Source: Pseudomonadota bacterium (GTDB lineage Bacteria; Myxococcota_A; UBA796; GCA-2862545). Taken from it: a stretch of DNA of 50,134 bases. Where the stretch lies: positions 1 to 50,134 of the forward strand of contig JAGSGY010000037.1 in the NCBI GenBank assembly GCA_023954855.1, read 5' to 3'. The notes beneath the pieces are model-generated. The model was not told where the DNA came from. It worked only from the letters and a program-made list of their open reading frames with translations, and ran no database searches. Below are positions 7,934 through 18,343 of the stretch, in pieces (within the stretch, counting starts at the first letter, position 1; the number at the start of each line of letters is the position of its first letter). Position numbers and translations under genes: made by a program.

Positions 7934-8533
7934 ATGCTATCCGTCGACGCCAAGCCCACCATTCTGTCGTCCGGACTGCTGTACGGCGAACCCGACCTTG
8001 TCGAGATCACCGTCGAGTACCGAAGCGAAGCGCCGACCGCCAACACGGGCCAACTGAAGCATCAGCGGGTGCAGGAGCAGCTTGAAGACTCCCTACTGGA
8101 CTCGGGGGCCGAGATCCTTCCCGTCCGCCACGACAGTGAGCGGAAGAAGCTCCTCAAGAAGGGCGTGTTTGGCCACGGGGTCCGGAGCTCCGTACACACC
8201 CGCTTCCTTGTGCGACTGCCGCTCTCCACAGACTGGGGCTTCTGGGAGAGAGTGCACCGCGCTCAAGCGCTACGAGAGCTTCTCCACAACGTGTCCGACA
8301 TCTCTGCGGGACTGACGGTGAGCCAGGTGCAGTGGGGACTCGCCGACGCCACAGCCTGGGAGCAGAAGACCTATGCCGTGCTCCGCACGAAGATCGAAGG
8401 TCATGCGGCAGCCCTTGGCGCCGAGATTGCCGCGATCAGCCCATCGCCCTGTTCCACAACGATCGATGGGCCGACTCGCATCGCGTTTTCAGCTGCCGCT
8501 CACGTGCGGCTTCGCCCGTTGAGACCCGCCTAG
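7934..8533 (+). CDS. hypothetical protein under palindromic control
   Basis: The 199-residue product is not recognised. It has no signal peptide or membrane segment. The N-terminus (DLVEITVEYRSEAP) looks like a beta-strand entering an alpha/beta fold, followed by charged helices (QLKHQRVQEQLEDSLLDSGA) and a C-terminal region that could be strand-rich. The ATG has AAGGAG five bases upstream. It is divergent from the TetR gene and convergent with the MerR gene, whose stop overlaps its end by a few bases. The tandem palindromes before it suggest tight, ligand-responsive repression. Confidence 0.7.
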   Translation: MLSVDAKPTILSSGLLYGEPDLVEITVEYRSEAPTANTGQLKHQRVQEQLEDSLLDSGAEILPVRHDSERKKLLKKGVFGHGVRSSVHTRFLVRLPLSTDWGFWERVHRAQALRELLHNVSDISAGLTVSQVQWGLADATAWEQKTYAVLRTKIEGHAAALGAEIAAISPSPCSTTIDGPTRIAFSAAAHVRLRPLRPA

Positions 8534-9285
8534 GACTCGCGTGAACGAGCGACCTTGGCGAGACGCCCAGACTCGGCGAGTTCGCGCATGGCGCGCTCCA
8601 TCTCCGAGGCGAACACTGCGCGAACGGCAGCCTGGCTTAGGGGTCTCACGGCGTTGAAGGCCGTCTCGAGCTCAGCCGCCGAGGCCGACCCTGCGAAGCC
8701 ATCACCGGCGTGGTCCAGGAAGTGCCGCGTGAGCTCTGAGGCGAGCTTGCCGAGGTGCTTTCGTGCCAGAGCAGCTGCCCCTTCGGCCACGGCGAGTTCG
8801 ATCCCCGCCGAGTCCATTCGAAGCACGGTCTGGAGCAAGTTGGGACTCGAGGCCAAGAAGCTGTCGCCCTTGCGCTCGACGAGGCCCATGCGGACGAGGT
8901 CCGACACGCGTCCCGGGCGCCCCTCTCCGAGCAGCTCAGTGAACTGCGCGGCGGTGTAGAGAACCGGCGCCTCTTCGCCCCAGCTCGTTGCCAGTTGGTC
9001 CTGAAGACCAAGCCACTCCTCGATCACGAGCTCGCCCGCGTCGACACGCTGCATCAAGTCGCGAATCGCCTTGATGCGCAGTCCCCGGTCCTGAAGTTGC
9101 CCAACCAGCTCGAGCCGCTGCACGTGCAGATCGGTGTAGAACGCCTTGCGCCCCCGTCGCTCGGGCTTGGGAAGCGCCCCTTTGGACTGGTAGAAGCGTA
9201 TGGTCCGGCTTGGAATGCCGGTATGCGCCGCGAGCTCGTCGATGGAGAACTCGCGCACTTGCGGTTGAAGATCGGTGTCTGCCAT
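8530..9285 (-). CDS. MerR-family transcriptional regulator
   Basis: From ATG 9285 the product is 251 residues. FSIDELAAHTGIPSRTIRFY at about residues 12-31 is the MerR winged helix-turn-helix, followed by QSKGALPKPERRGRKAFYTD and the dimerisation helix. The C-terminal ~150 residues are helical, with no Cys-rich metal site, so an organic or lipid effector is more likely than a metal. The ATG at 9285 has GGGAGG eight bases upstream; an upstream ATG at 9321 overlaps the desaturase stop (ATGA) and is possible. It follows the desaturase on one transcript, so it may control that operon and itself. Confidence 0.88.
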   Translation of the reverse strand: MADTDLQPQVREFSIDELAAHTGIPSRTIRFYQSKGALPKPERRGRKAFYTDLHVQRLELVGQLQDRGLRIKAIRDLMQRVDAGELVIEEWLGLQDQLATSWGEEAPVLYTAAQFTELLGEGRPGRVSDLVRMGLVERKGDSFLASSPNLLQTVLRMDSAGIELAVAEGAAALARKHLGKLASELTRHFLDHAGDGFAGSASAAELETAFNAVRPLSQAAVRAVFASEMERAMRELAESGRLAKVARSRES

Positions 9286-9317
9286 CGGAGCAGCCTCCCA
9301 CGGAGTCATTGCGGCCG

Positions 9318-10433
9318 TCATCCCATAGCTCCTGCAAACGCCGGCGTCGGCTCGGGAAAGGACAGCTGCCAGAGCTGACCAAAGGCATCGCCGAGGATTT
9401 CAACCCAGCTGCCGGTCCGGTAAGACACGCCGTGCTCGGCGCAGATCCGCTGTACATCTGGCGCAATCTCGCGCAACCGCTCCGGCGGCAGCTTCGGGAA
9501 CAGGTGGTGCTCGATCTGGTAGTCGAGTCCTCCGCAGAGCACGGACAAGACGTACGGAACCTGGAAGTTCTGCGCCGACTGCACCTGCATCTCGTACCAG
9601 TGTCCCCTGCCCTTGGCCTTCGTGCCCTCGGGGTAGTCGACAACCTCGGAGCCAATGTGGCCACAGAAGATGCTGGCGGCGCTGTAGACGTTGCGCAACG
9701 TGCCGGCCGTCCAGTTGCCAAGGGCCACCTTCCACCAGAACGGTCCTGCGAGAGCGGGGTAGAAGACGTATTCCTTTCCGTAGTGCGGAATGGCCTTGCG
9801 GAGGGCCTTCTTCACCGCACCGAGCACAGAGCTTCGGGACTTGTCCTTCAGCATTTCCGGCTCGTCCCGGAAGACGTCGAGCAGCCCAGTGAAGTGCGTG
9901 TTCATGCCCAGAGCGAAGGACGGCCAGAGCACGAGTACAGTGTAAGGGACCTGGATGTAGTGAATGGGGCGATGCGGCGTCTGGGCGTTGAGCCGCACCG
10001 GACCGAAGTTGATGTCGGGGTCCCGGCCCGTCACGTTGGTGTACGGGTGGTGCTTGCGATTGTGACCCTCGTCCCAGGCCTCTTCATCGATGCCAATGTC
10101 CCAGCTGAAGTTCTTGCTGTGGAACTTTTCGGCACCCTCGAGGTGGTCGTAGCACCCGTGCAGCGCAGGGTGGCCGATCTCGGTGGCCTGCAGCTGCTTG
10201 TGAACCCACAGCGCCAGCACTCCGGCCGCGAAGCCCACGGGCTCGAACGAGAAGTGGATGAGCAGGCGACCTGCGGCTTCCGAGCTGCGTGAGAATCGGT
10301 TGAGGCGCTTCACGTGAGCCACATCCTCATCCCCCATCCGGGCGCGAGCGGCGGCGTACACTTCGTTGAGTTCTTGAGCGAAGGAACGGTACCGCTCCTT
10401 CTCGTTCGAAAAGCTGCGAGCTACGGTCTTCAT
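9318..10433 (-). CDS. membrane fatty-acid desaturase (FADS-like)
   Basis: From ATG 10433 the enzyme is 371 residues. It carries the three His boxes of di-iron membrane desaturases: HPALH at 88-92, HNRKHH at 124-129 and QIEHH near residue 316. Hydrophobic segments lie between them. The QxxHH third box is that of the linoleoyl-CoA/front-end desaturase group (COG3239-like); no cytochrome b5 domain is fused. Regiospecificity cannot be told. The chosen start has GGAGGAG at a spacing of six bases; a further upstream frame would add 20 residues lying in the leader. It is the first gene of an operon with the MerR regulator. Confidence 0.93.
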   Translation of the reverse strand: MKTVARSFSNEKERYRSFAQELNEVYAAARARMGDEDVAHVKRLNRFSRSSEAAGRLLIHFSFEPVGFAAGVLALWVHKQLQATEIGHPALHGCYDHLEGAEKFHSKNFSWDIGIDEEAWDEGHNRKHHPYTNVTGRDPDINFGPVRLNAQTPHRPIHYIQVPYTVLVLWPSFALGMNTHFTGLLDVFRDEPEMLKDKSRSSVLGAVKKALRKAIPHYGKEYVFYPALAGPFWWKVALGNWTAGTLRNVYSAASIFCGHIGSEVVDYPEGTKAKGRGHWYEMQVQSAQNFQVPYVLSVLCGGLDYQIEHHLFPKLPPERLREIAPDVQRICAEHGVSYRTGSWVEILGDAFGQLWQLSFPEPTPAFAGAMG

Positions 10434-10450
10434 GGCGCACTCCTCCCGCA

Positions 10451-10465
10451 CGTACCGGCGGTACG
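10451..10465 (-). promoter_or_regulatory. small palindrome in the desaturase leader
   Basis: CGTACC-GGC-GGTACG is a perfect 6-3-6 inverted repeat ending close upstream of the GGAGGAG ribosome-binding site. It could be a small RNA hairpin affecting translation or a protein site. No further evidence. Confidence 0.3.
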
Positions 10466-10511
10466 AAACGGCTCTTTCGGCAGAGAGGTCCACCCTCTCT
10501 CGATGGCTCCA

Positions 10512-10540
10512 GTTTTAATTGTGACAGTCAGCACTGTCAA
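10512..10540 (-). promoter_or_regulatory. candidate desaturase promoter
   Basis: On the minus strand, TTGACA (10540-10535) and TAAAAC (10517-10512) are 17 bases apart. The start codon is ~80 bases downstream, leaving a leader of about 70 bases. The -35 is a perfect consensus hexamer. Confidence 0.5.
10522..10539. promoter_or_regulatory. 7-4-7 palindromic operator over the desaturase promoter
   Basis: TGACAGT-CAGC-ACTGTCA is a perfect inverted repeat that overlaps the -35 hexamer and the spacer of the candidate promoter. A protein bound there would exclude RNA polymerase. It shares the CACTGT core with the two palindromes at 7894-7925. The TetR or MerR regulator nearby is a candidate binder; this is inference. 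Confidence 0.6.
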
Positions 10541-10626
10541 CGTATTTAGTGTCGTCGACACAGAACAGACTCTTTGTCGGCATTCTCCTGCCATCTTTGG
10601 AGGCACCGTTCGCGGGGGCGCGATAG

Positions 10627-12894
<2,268 letters not shown>

Positions 12895-12905
12895 CCGCGT
12901 GAAGC

Positions 12906-12935
12906 GACCCGACCAGCCACCGTGCGGGTCGGGTC
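12906..12935 (+). terminator. hairpin after icd
   Basis: GACCCGACC (12906-12914) and GGTCGGGTC (12927-12935) form a perfect 9-bp stem with a 12-base loop. There is no U-tract, so termination would be weak or Rho-assisted. Confidence 0.4.
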
Positions 12936-12987
12936 TGCCTCGTGATCTGACAACCGCCCTTCGGCAAATTCTGTAGGCTCAGAGCCT

Positions 12988-14715
12988 ATGTTTGCCATCG
13001 CATCCGCACTGACACCGCCCGGGCTTGAGAGCCGAGAGCGGAGGCGTGTGCGCGCTGCGATCCGCACCCTGCTGCTGCTCGGAATCTCCCAGGCCATCTC
13101 GATGGGTGGATTGGCGTGGCTTGGCGTGGTGCAGGACTTCCCAAGAGCGCTGCTCTTCGCCGCTGCGGTGCTGTACCCGCTGCTGTTTTCATTGCTTCCG
13201 CGCCTGACGGGCATGAGCGCGGAGCAGATGGTCCGCCTGACTGCGATCACCGCGGCCCTCGCGACGACCGCAGTCTGCGTAGCGACAGGCGGCGTCGCCT
13301 CCCCCGTCCTTCCGCTCTTCGTGCTCCTGCCATCCTCGGCGTTTGCGACAGGGACGCGAAGTCTTGGGCGACTGGCGCTCCTCTCGGCCACTGGCCTCGC
13401 CATCGTGGCGGTTGTGGACCTATTCGGCTGGGTCCCAGAATACACCCTCGCCGAGGTCACAGACCGCGCCGCCCGCGTCCTCGTGGTCGGACACAGTGTC
13501 TTGGTCGCCGGCTTTGGAGCCCTGACGGCCGAGGCCGCACGCGAGCACAATCGCACCACGCTCATCCAGGCCCGTGAGCGCGCCGAGGCCGCCGCCGAGT
13601 CGCGCAAGAGCTTTCTCGCAATGATGTCTCACGAACTCCGAACCCCGATGACCGGCATCCTCGGCAGCGTTCGCCTTCTCCGTGCCACATCCCTCGACGA
13701 CGACCAGCAGGCCCTGGTGAAGCAACTCCAGGGGTCGGGCTCCGCCTTGCATCAGGTACTCAACGACATCATTGACTACGCGACGCGCGGCGCCTCGGAG
13801 ACCGAGTCCGTCATGCCGCCTCAACCGACGGACATCCACAGCATTCTCCACGAGTGCGGCGAGCTCTACACCGTGGCAGCCGAGTCCCAGAACCTCACGA
13901 TGGATGTGGACATTGACCCGAAGATGCCGGAATACGTCATCGTCGAGCCCGCTGCCCTTCGCAAGCTCATCCGGCATGGTGTGTCGAACGCGGTGAAGTT
14001 CACGCAGGTGGGTCGCATCCATGCCTCGGCAGCTTGGACCGAAGGAATGCTGACCATCACGATTCGGGACACCGGACCGGGAATGTCGGAGGACCATCTC
14101 AAGCGCATCTTCGAGCCCTTCGTCCAGCTCTCGTCCGGCGACCAGCGTAGTTACGGCGGAGCGGGGCTTGGTCTCGCCAACGCTCGCCAGCTCGCGGAGC
14201 ACCTCGGAGGTGAGCTCACGATCACCAGCGTGCTCGGAGAAGGCACCACCTTCCGAATCAGGGTCCCCGCCCCGTCGACCATCCCACCCGACCCGGACAG
14301 CGAGACCAAGATCCCACTGCACTCGGGCCAAGACCGTCGGGTGCTGGTCATCGAAGACACCGCCATCGTCGCCGAGATCCTTGAGCGCGCCCTCAGCCAG
14401 GCCGGCTACTCCGTCGTCCGCGCCGAGAACGGTCGCGCTGGACTCGCCGAGTTCAACGGTGGCAGCTTCGACCTCGTGCTCATGGACCTGCACATGCCCA
14501 AGATGGATGGATTTGCCGCAACCCAGGCCATCCGCTCCTTGCCGGGTGCCGCCGCCCAGGTCCCCGTCATTGCGGTCACCGCCGATTTGCTCCCAGAGCA
14601 GCACGAGCGAGCCTTTGAGGCCGGCGTGAACGAGGTCATCACCAAGCCCGTCGACTTCGAACGCCTGCTTCGGCTCGCGGCTCGCTTGACCCATAGGCCC
14701 GCGAGTCAGGCCTAG
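12988..14715 (+). CDS. membrane hybrid histidine kinase with receiver domain
   Basis: The 575-residue protein has about five transmembrane segments in the first ~190 residues, with little periplasmic sequence, so it probably senses something in or at the membrane. The HisKA H-box SFLAMMSHELRTPMTG puts the phosphorylated His at residue 215. The ATPase domain has GVSNAVKFT, IRDTGPGMSEDH and GGAGLGLANARQL. The C-terminal receiver domain has VLVIEDTA and LVLMDLHMPKMDG, with the phospho-accepting Asp at residue 500 and the conserved Lys in ITKPVD. No cognate regulator lies next to it, as is common for hybrid kinases that signal through phosphotransfer proteins. Confidence 0.93.
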   Translation: MFAIASALTPPGLESRERRRVRAAIRTLLLLGISQAISMGGLAWLGVVQDFPRALLFAAAVLYPLLFSLLPRLTGMSAEQMVRLTAITAALATTAVCVATGGVASPVLPLFVLLPSSAFATGTRSLGRLALLSATGLAIVAVVDLFGWVPEYTLAEVTDRAARVLVVGHSVLVAGFGALTAEAAREHNRTTLIQARERAEAAAESRKSFLAMMSHELRTPMTGILGSVRLLRATSLDDDQQALVKQLQGSGSALHQVLNDIIDYATRGASETESVMPPQPTDIHSILHECGELYTVAAESQNLTMDVDIDPKMPEYVIVEPAALRKLIRHGVSNAVKFTQVGRIHASAAWTEGMLTITIRDTGPGMSEDHLKRIFEPFVQLSSGDQRSYGGAGLGLANARQLAEHLGGELTITSVLGEGTTFRIRVPAPSTIPPDPDSETKIPLHSGQDRRVLVIEDTAIVAEILERALSQAGYSVVRAENGRAGLAEFNGGSFDLVLMDLHMPKMDGFAATQAIRSLPGAAAQVPVIAVTADLLPEQHERAFEAGVNEVITKPVDFERLLRLAARLTHRPASQA

Positions 14716-16139
14716 AGACGAACCCGACCGCGTGCGAGAACAACGAGCTCATCGCCGTCGCGGACGACCCGCCCCGGGGGTGGATTGACCGTCGTCTCGT
14801 CGCCCGTCTTGTGGCTGACGAGGATGGCCTCATGTTCCTGGACAAGAAGCAGGTGCAACTCGGCGATGGTCCGTCCCTCGAATGCGGCTGGCACGCGAAC
14901 CGTGTGGAAGCCGTTGCCATGGTCCGCAGTGAGGATCTCGTCCATTACGCCCACGATTCCACGGGTGCGCACCGAGGACCCGAGCACGACGCCTGCGTAC
15001 CACTCGCCCACCACGATCTCTTCGACGCCCGCACTCTTCAGCATCGACTCGTTCTGGCGATTGGTGAGTTCGGCGCAGGTGAAGATGCTCGGATTGAGCC
15101 GTTCGATCGTGAGCGCGGCGAGGACGGTGCGCGCGTCGATGTCTTGGACCGATCGCTCGCGGGTCTCATCGGCGAGCAAAACGGCCGCCTTCGCGACGCC
15201 GATGCCTGCCTCCTCGAGAACCTCGACGCGCGTGTAGTCCCCCGACAGGTAGTACAGGTACTCAGGACGGACGCGGTCCATCGGAATGCCCTCGACCCGC
15301 TCCTCGGACTCACTCACGACGACGACAGCGAGGTCTGGCGCGCTTCCTGGGCCAAACAGTTCCGCAAGGACGGTCGGTCCCGAGCGATTCCAGCCGAGAA
15401 CCACGATGTGGTTCTCCAGTTCATCCAAGTCCAACTCGTGTACCTCCATACGCGACGAGAAACGGCTGACCATGCTCGCAGAAGCCGTGGCGACAAACAT
15501 GCCGAAGATGGTGAGCCCCCCCACCATCAGCGACAGGGTCGTGAGTCGACCGGCGACCGTCGTCGGCGTCGTTCCGACCGGCTCACCCGCGATCAGCGAC
15601 AGCATCGAGAACCAGACGGCCGCCTCGAAGTTACCGAGGTCGCCCCCAGACTCCACGGACTGCAGAACCATGGCGCCCATCAGCACCATGGCTGCGGTGA
15701 TCGACGCAAGCGTCGTGAGCTCGCCGGAGCGCCCGCGAAACAGCTGCGTGTACCGTCCACCGCGCCGGGACATGAGCACGCCGGCCCGGAATAGGCGCAG
15801 CACCCGCAACACGCGCAACACGCGCAGGGGGCGAATGACCGGCATCACCGCGAGGATGTCGAGCCAATAACGCCTAAAGAAGCGGCTCTTCTTGCGCGCG
15901 ACCCAGTACCGGAGACTGAGCTCGACCACAAAGACCGCGGTGAGCACGTGCCCCGCAAACTCCAACGCCGGTCGCATCGCCATAGGCGCCGTGACCTCGC
16001 CGACCAGGAGCGCCACCGAGAGCACGATCAACAGCAACACGCCGATCTCGACGCGCGGATCGTGCAGGAAGCGCCCGAGCCACCACCGCAGGCCGCGGCG
16101 GGGTGGAGGCGTAGTTCGCTCGGTGGGAGGACGTGTCAT
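14712..16139 (-). CDS. voltage-gated-channel-like protein with TrkA-N (RCK-like) domain
   Basis: From ATG 16139 the protein is 475 residues. The N-terminal ~220 residues are membrane-embedded, with an S4-like helix of Arg at every third position (RPLRVLRVLRVLRLFRAG). The pore region reads FSMLSLIAGEPVGTTP where a K+ channel would have T-x-G-Y-G, so the selectivity filter is non-canonical. The cytoplasmic part starts with a Rossmann strand (NHIVVLGWNRSGPTV) and continues like the CASTOR/POLLUX-type TrkA-N and TrkA-C domains. Ion selectivity is uncertain. An alternative upstream start at 16193 would overlap the divergent SDR gene. The stop overlaps that of the histidine kinase by a few bases. 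Confidence 0.82.
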   Translation of the reverse strand: MTRPPTERTTPPPRRGLRWWLGRFLHDPRVEIGVLLLIVLSVALLVGEVTAPMAMRPALEFAGHVLTAVFVVELSLRYWVARKKSRFFRRYWLDILAVMPVIRPLRVLRVLRVLRLFRAGVLMSRRGGRYTQLFRGRSGELTTLASITAAMVLMGAMVLQSVESGGDLGNFEAAVWFSMLSLIAGEPVGTTPTTVAGRLTTLSLMVGGLTIFGMFVATASASMVSRFSSRMEVHELDLDELENHIVVLGWNRSGPTVLAELFGPGSAPDLAVVVVSESEERVEGIPMDRVRPEYLYYLSGDYTRVEVLEEAGIGVAKAAVLLADETRERSVQDIDARTVLAALTIERLNPSIFTCAELTNRQNESMLKSAGVEEIVVGEWYAGVVLGSSVRTRGIVGVMDEILTADHGNGFHTVRVPAAFEGRTIAELHLLLVQEHEAILVSHKTGDETTVNPPPGRVVRDGDELVVLARGRVRL

Positions 16140-16186
16140 CGCGAGGAGCGTAGTACCGCAGTTTTCCGTGTGGTACGACCCCGACC

Positions 16187-17032
16187 ATGACAAGCCGCAT
16201 CTTTAAAGACGACATTCTCGAGGGCCAAGTCGCTCTCGTCACCGGCGGAGGCACCGGGATCGGAGCCGCCATCACCCGCGAGCTCGGGCACCAAGGGGCG
16301 ACCGTCTACATCGCCTCTCGCAAGCCCACGAACATCGAGCCCGCAGCCAAGGGTTTGAGCGAAGAGCTCGGTCGAGAGGTGCACGCCATTCGCGCGGACA
16401 TTCGCGATCGTGACAGCGTCAAAGCCTGTGTCGCCCAGATCCTCGAGGAGCAGGGTCGACTCGACATTCTCGTCAACAACGGCGGCGGCCAGTTCTTCGC
16501 GCCCGCCGAGATGATCTCGCCGAATGGCTGGGATGCCGTCATCGCGACGAACCTGACCGGCACCTGGAACATGACGCGCGCGGTGGCCGACGGCTGGATG
16601 CTGAAGAACGGCGGACGCATCATCAACATCACCATGCTGACGCGGCGCACCTTCCCGGGCATGACCCACAGCGTAGCGGCGCGGAGCGGCGTCGAGGCGA
16701 TGACACGGACCCTCTCGGTCGAGTGGGCCCGTCGCGGCATTCGCCTGAACTCGGTCGCACCTGGCTTCATCGCGTCCAGTGGGCTCGCGAGCTACCCGGC
16801 CGGCCTCGCCGTCATCGAGCAGATGATTCCGCAGATTCCGCTGAAGCGGCCCGGAACGGCTGAGGAAGTTGCGTGGATGGTGGCCTTCCTCGCGGGCCCA
16901 GCCGGGGACTACATCACGGGACAGACCCTCACCGTCGATGGCGGAAAGGAGCTGTGGGGCGACTACTGGCCGATACCCGACCCGGAAGACATGCCCGACC
17001 TCGACATTCCGAAGGAGCCGTGGGACCAGTAG
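16187..17032 (+). CDS. SDR-family oxidoreductase, dienoyl/enoyl-CoA-reductase-like
   Basis: The 281-residue enzyme has the Rossmann cofactor motif VTGGGTGIG, NNGGG in place of NNAG, and AVEWA-like SVEWARRGIRLNSVAPG. The usual Y-x-x-x-K pair is replaced: MTHSVAARSGVEAMT has His and Arg at those places. That pattern occurs in a subfamily related to peroxisomal-type 2,4-dienoyl-CoA and trans-2-enoyl-CoA reductases, so a role in unsaturated acyl-CoA metabolism is the best guess. The C-terminal tail is Trp/Pro/Asp-rich. The start follows no clear ribosome-binding site and diverges from the channel gene over ~47 bases. Confidence 0.85.
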   Translation: MTSRIFKDDILEGQVALVTGGGTGIGAAITRELGHQGATVYIASRKPTNIEPAAKGLSEELGREVHAIRADIRDRDSVKACVAQILEEQGRLDILVNNGGGQFFAPAEMISPNGWDAVIATNLTGTWNMTRAVADGWMLKNGGRIINITMLTRRTFPGMTHSVAARSGVEAMTRTLSVEWARRGIRLNSVAPGFIASSGLASYPAGLAVIEQMIPQIPLKRPGTAEEVAWMVAFLAGPAGDYITGQTLTVDGGKELWGDYWPIPDPEDMPDLDIPKEPWDQ

Positions 17033-17035
17033 CCC

Positions 17036-18343
17036 CTACTCCCGCCGAAGCGGCATGGTCAGGCAGCGCCCGCCACCGCGCGCTCGCGACAGCTCCGAGC
17101 CGGTAAACGCAAAGACCGCGCGCTCACACTCCATACCCGCGCCAATGAGCTCGCGGCGTTCGGCCATCGGCTGCACGGGAGTCAAGCAGATCTCGAGGAA
17201 GCCATACTCCTTGCACAGGGTCTCGATCGTCCGTGTGTTGCGGCTGTAGAGCACGATCCTGCCCGGACCAATGGCCACGGCATTCGCTCCGTCGGTCCAC
17301 TGCTCCCGCTCTTGGTGCAGCGGGTCGTGGCCTCCGCAAGGGGCGAACTCCACGTCGCGCCCGAGCTCGTTGCGCAGCACATCGGCGACGCTCGCTCCGG
17401 CGAGCAGCTCTGGTGGACGGTCGCGCTGAAGCCGAACCACCTCGAGGCCGGGACGCTCGGGCGTGCCGCAGATCAGCGGCTCATGGCAGAGGAACAAGCC
17501 GCGGTCGACCTGAGTGAGGATGGTGTCGAGGTGCATGACGCTGCGCTGCTTCGGCATCAGCACGGCGTAGATGCTCTCGAGCTCGGGGTGCGCAGGGAAC
17601 AGAGCGTCGCGGGCGAAGTGCTCGATGGACTCCGGCCTGGTTCGCTCGGAGCAGCCCATCAACAGGAACTTTGGCGAGATGACCAGTAGGTCACCGCCCT
17701 CGAGCGCCCGGTGAGCGGTGCCCGCCCGCTCCGGACCACTCGGGAAGAGAAAGCTGTCAGAGCCCAGGGACAAGCCGTAGCGCAGCGCGAAAGCCACCAG
17801 CAGCGGCTCACGAGCACGGGCCGGCGTGGCCATCTGCGCCGGAAGGACCCGCTCATAGACCGAGATGCACGGGTCCCGCATGAACATCAGGTTCGGGAGG
17901 GGTGCGAGCGCCCGGTCGGTCGTGGACAGGCGGGAGGCCCGAATGCGCGCGAGGGTCATCGGAGCGTCGGTGATCTCATCCCAGCGAAGTCCGACGATCA
18001 AGGCGTCGCCTAGCTTCTCGGGCTCCCACTCCGCGAGGATCGGGGCGAGCTCCGGAACATGGGCGAGCTCACAGCTGCGCCCTACCAGATGCCGAATCGC
18101 CTCCTCGGGGGCCTTGTGGAGGGCCTGCACGAGCAGATTGGCAACGTCGTGAACGCGTGCGCCGCCACCTGCGAGCACGTCGCTCAGCAGTTCGTGTTCG
18201 GCGGCCGCTTTAGCCGGCGAGAGAATGTCGTCGAAGAGCAGCCGGTCGAGTTCATCCTGCGTCATGCGCACGATCTCGTCGCCTGGCCGGTGTACAAGCA
18301 CCTCTTGCAGTGCCCCGACCTCACTATTGATCGCGATATTCAC
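17036..18343 (-). CDS. arcA: arginine deiminase
   Basis: The 435-residue enzyme hydrolyses L-arginine to citrulline and ammonia. Guanidino-group-modifying enzyme motifs are present in order: FMRDP, EGGD, MHLDTILTQVD (catalytic His) and the nucleophile Cys427 in GGGRCLTMPL. It starts on GTG at 18343, overlapping by four bases (GTGA) the stop of the upstream DDAH-like gene, so the two are translationally coupled. Ornithine carbamoyltransferase and carbamate kinase, the usual partners for ATP generation, are not in the window. Confidence 0.94.
   Translation of the reverse strand: MNIAINSEVGALQEVLVHRPGDEIVRMTQDELDRLLFDDILSPAKAAAEHELLSDVLAGGGARVHDVANLLVQALHKAPEEAIRHLVGRSCELAHVPELAPILAEWEPEKLGDALIVGLRWDEITDAPMTLARIRASRLSTTDRALAPLPNLMFMRDPCISVYERVLPAQMATPARAREPLLVAFALRYGLSLGSDSFLFPSGPERAGTAHRALEGGDLLVISPKFLLMGCSERTRPESIEHFARDALFPAHPELESIYAVLMPKQRSVMHLDTILTQVDRGLFLCHEPLICGTPERPGLEVVRLQRDRPPELLAGASVADVLRNELGRDVEFAPCGGHDPLHQEREQWTDGANAVAIGPGRIVLYSRNTRTIETLCKEYGFLEICLTPVQPMAERRELIGAGMECERAVFAFTGSELSRARGGGRCLTMPLRRE

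Noticed and set aside
9936-9946. CTTACACTGTA (minus strand) inside the desaturase gene, identical to the TetR-type sites
   Set aside because: It encodes conserved-looking residues (Y-T-V), is only half palindromic there and lies deep inside the coding region; coincidence is likelier.
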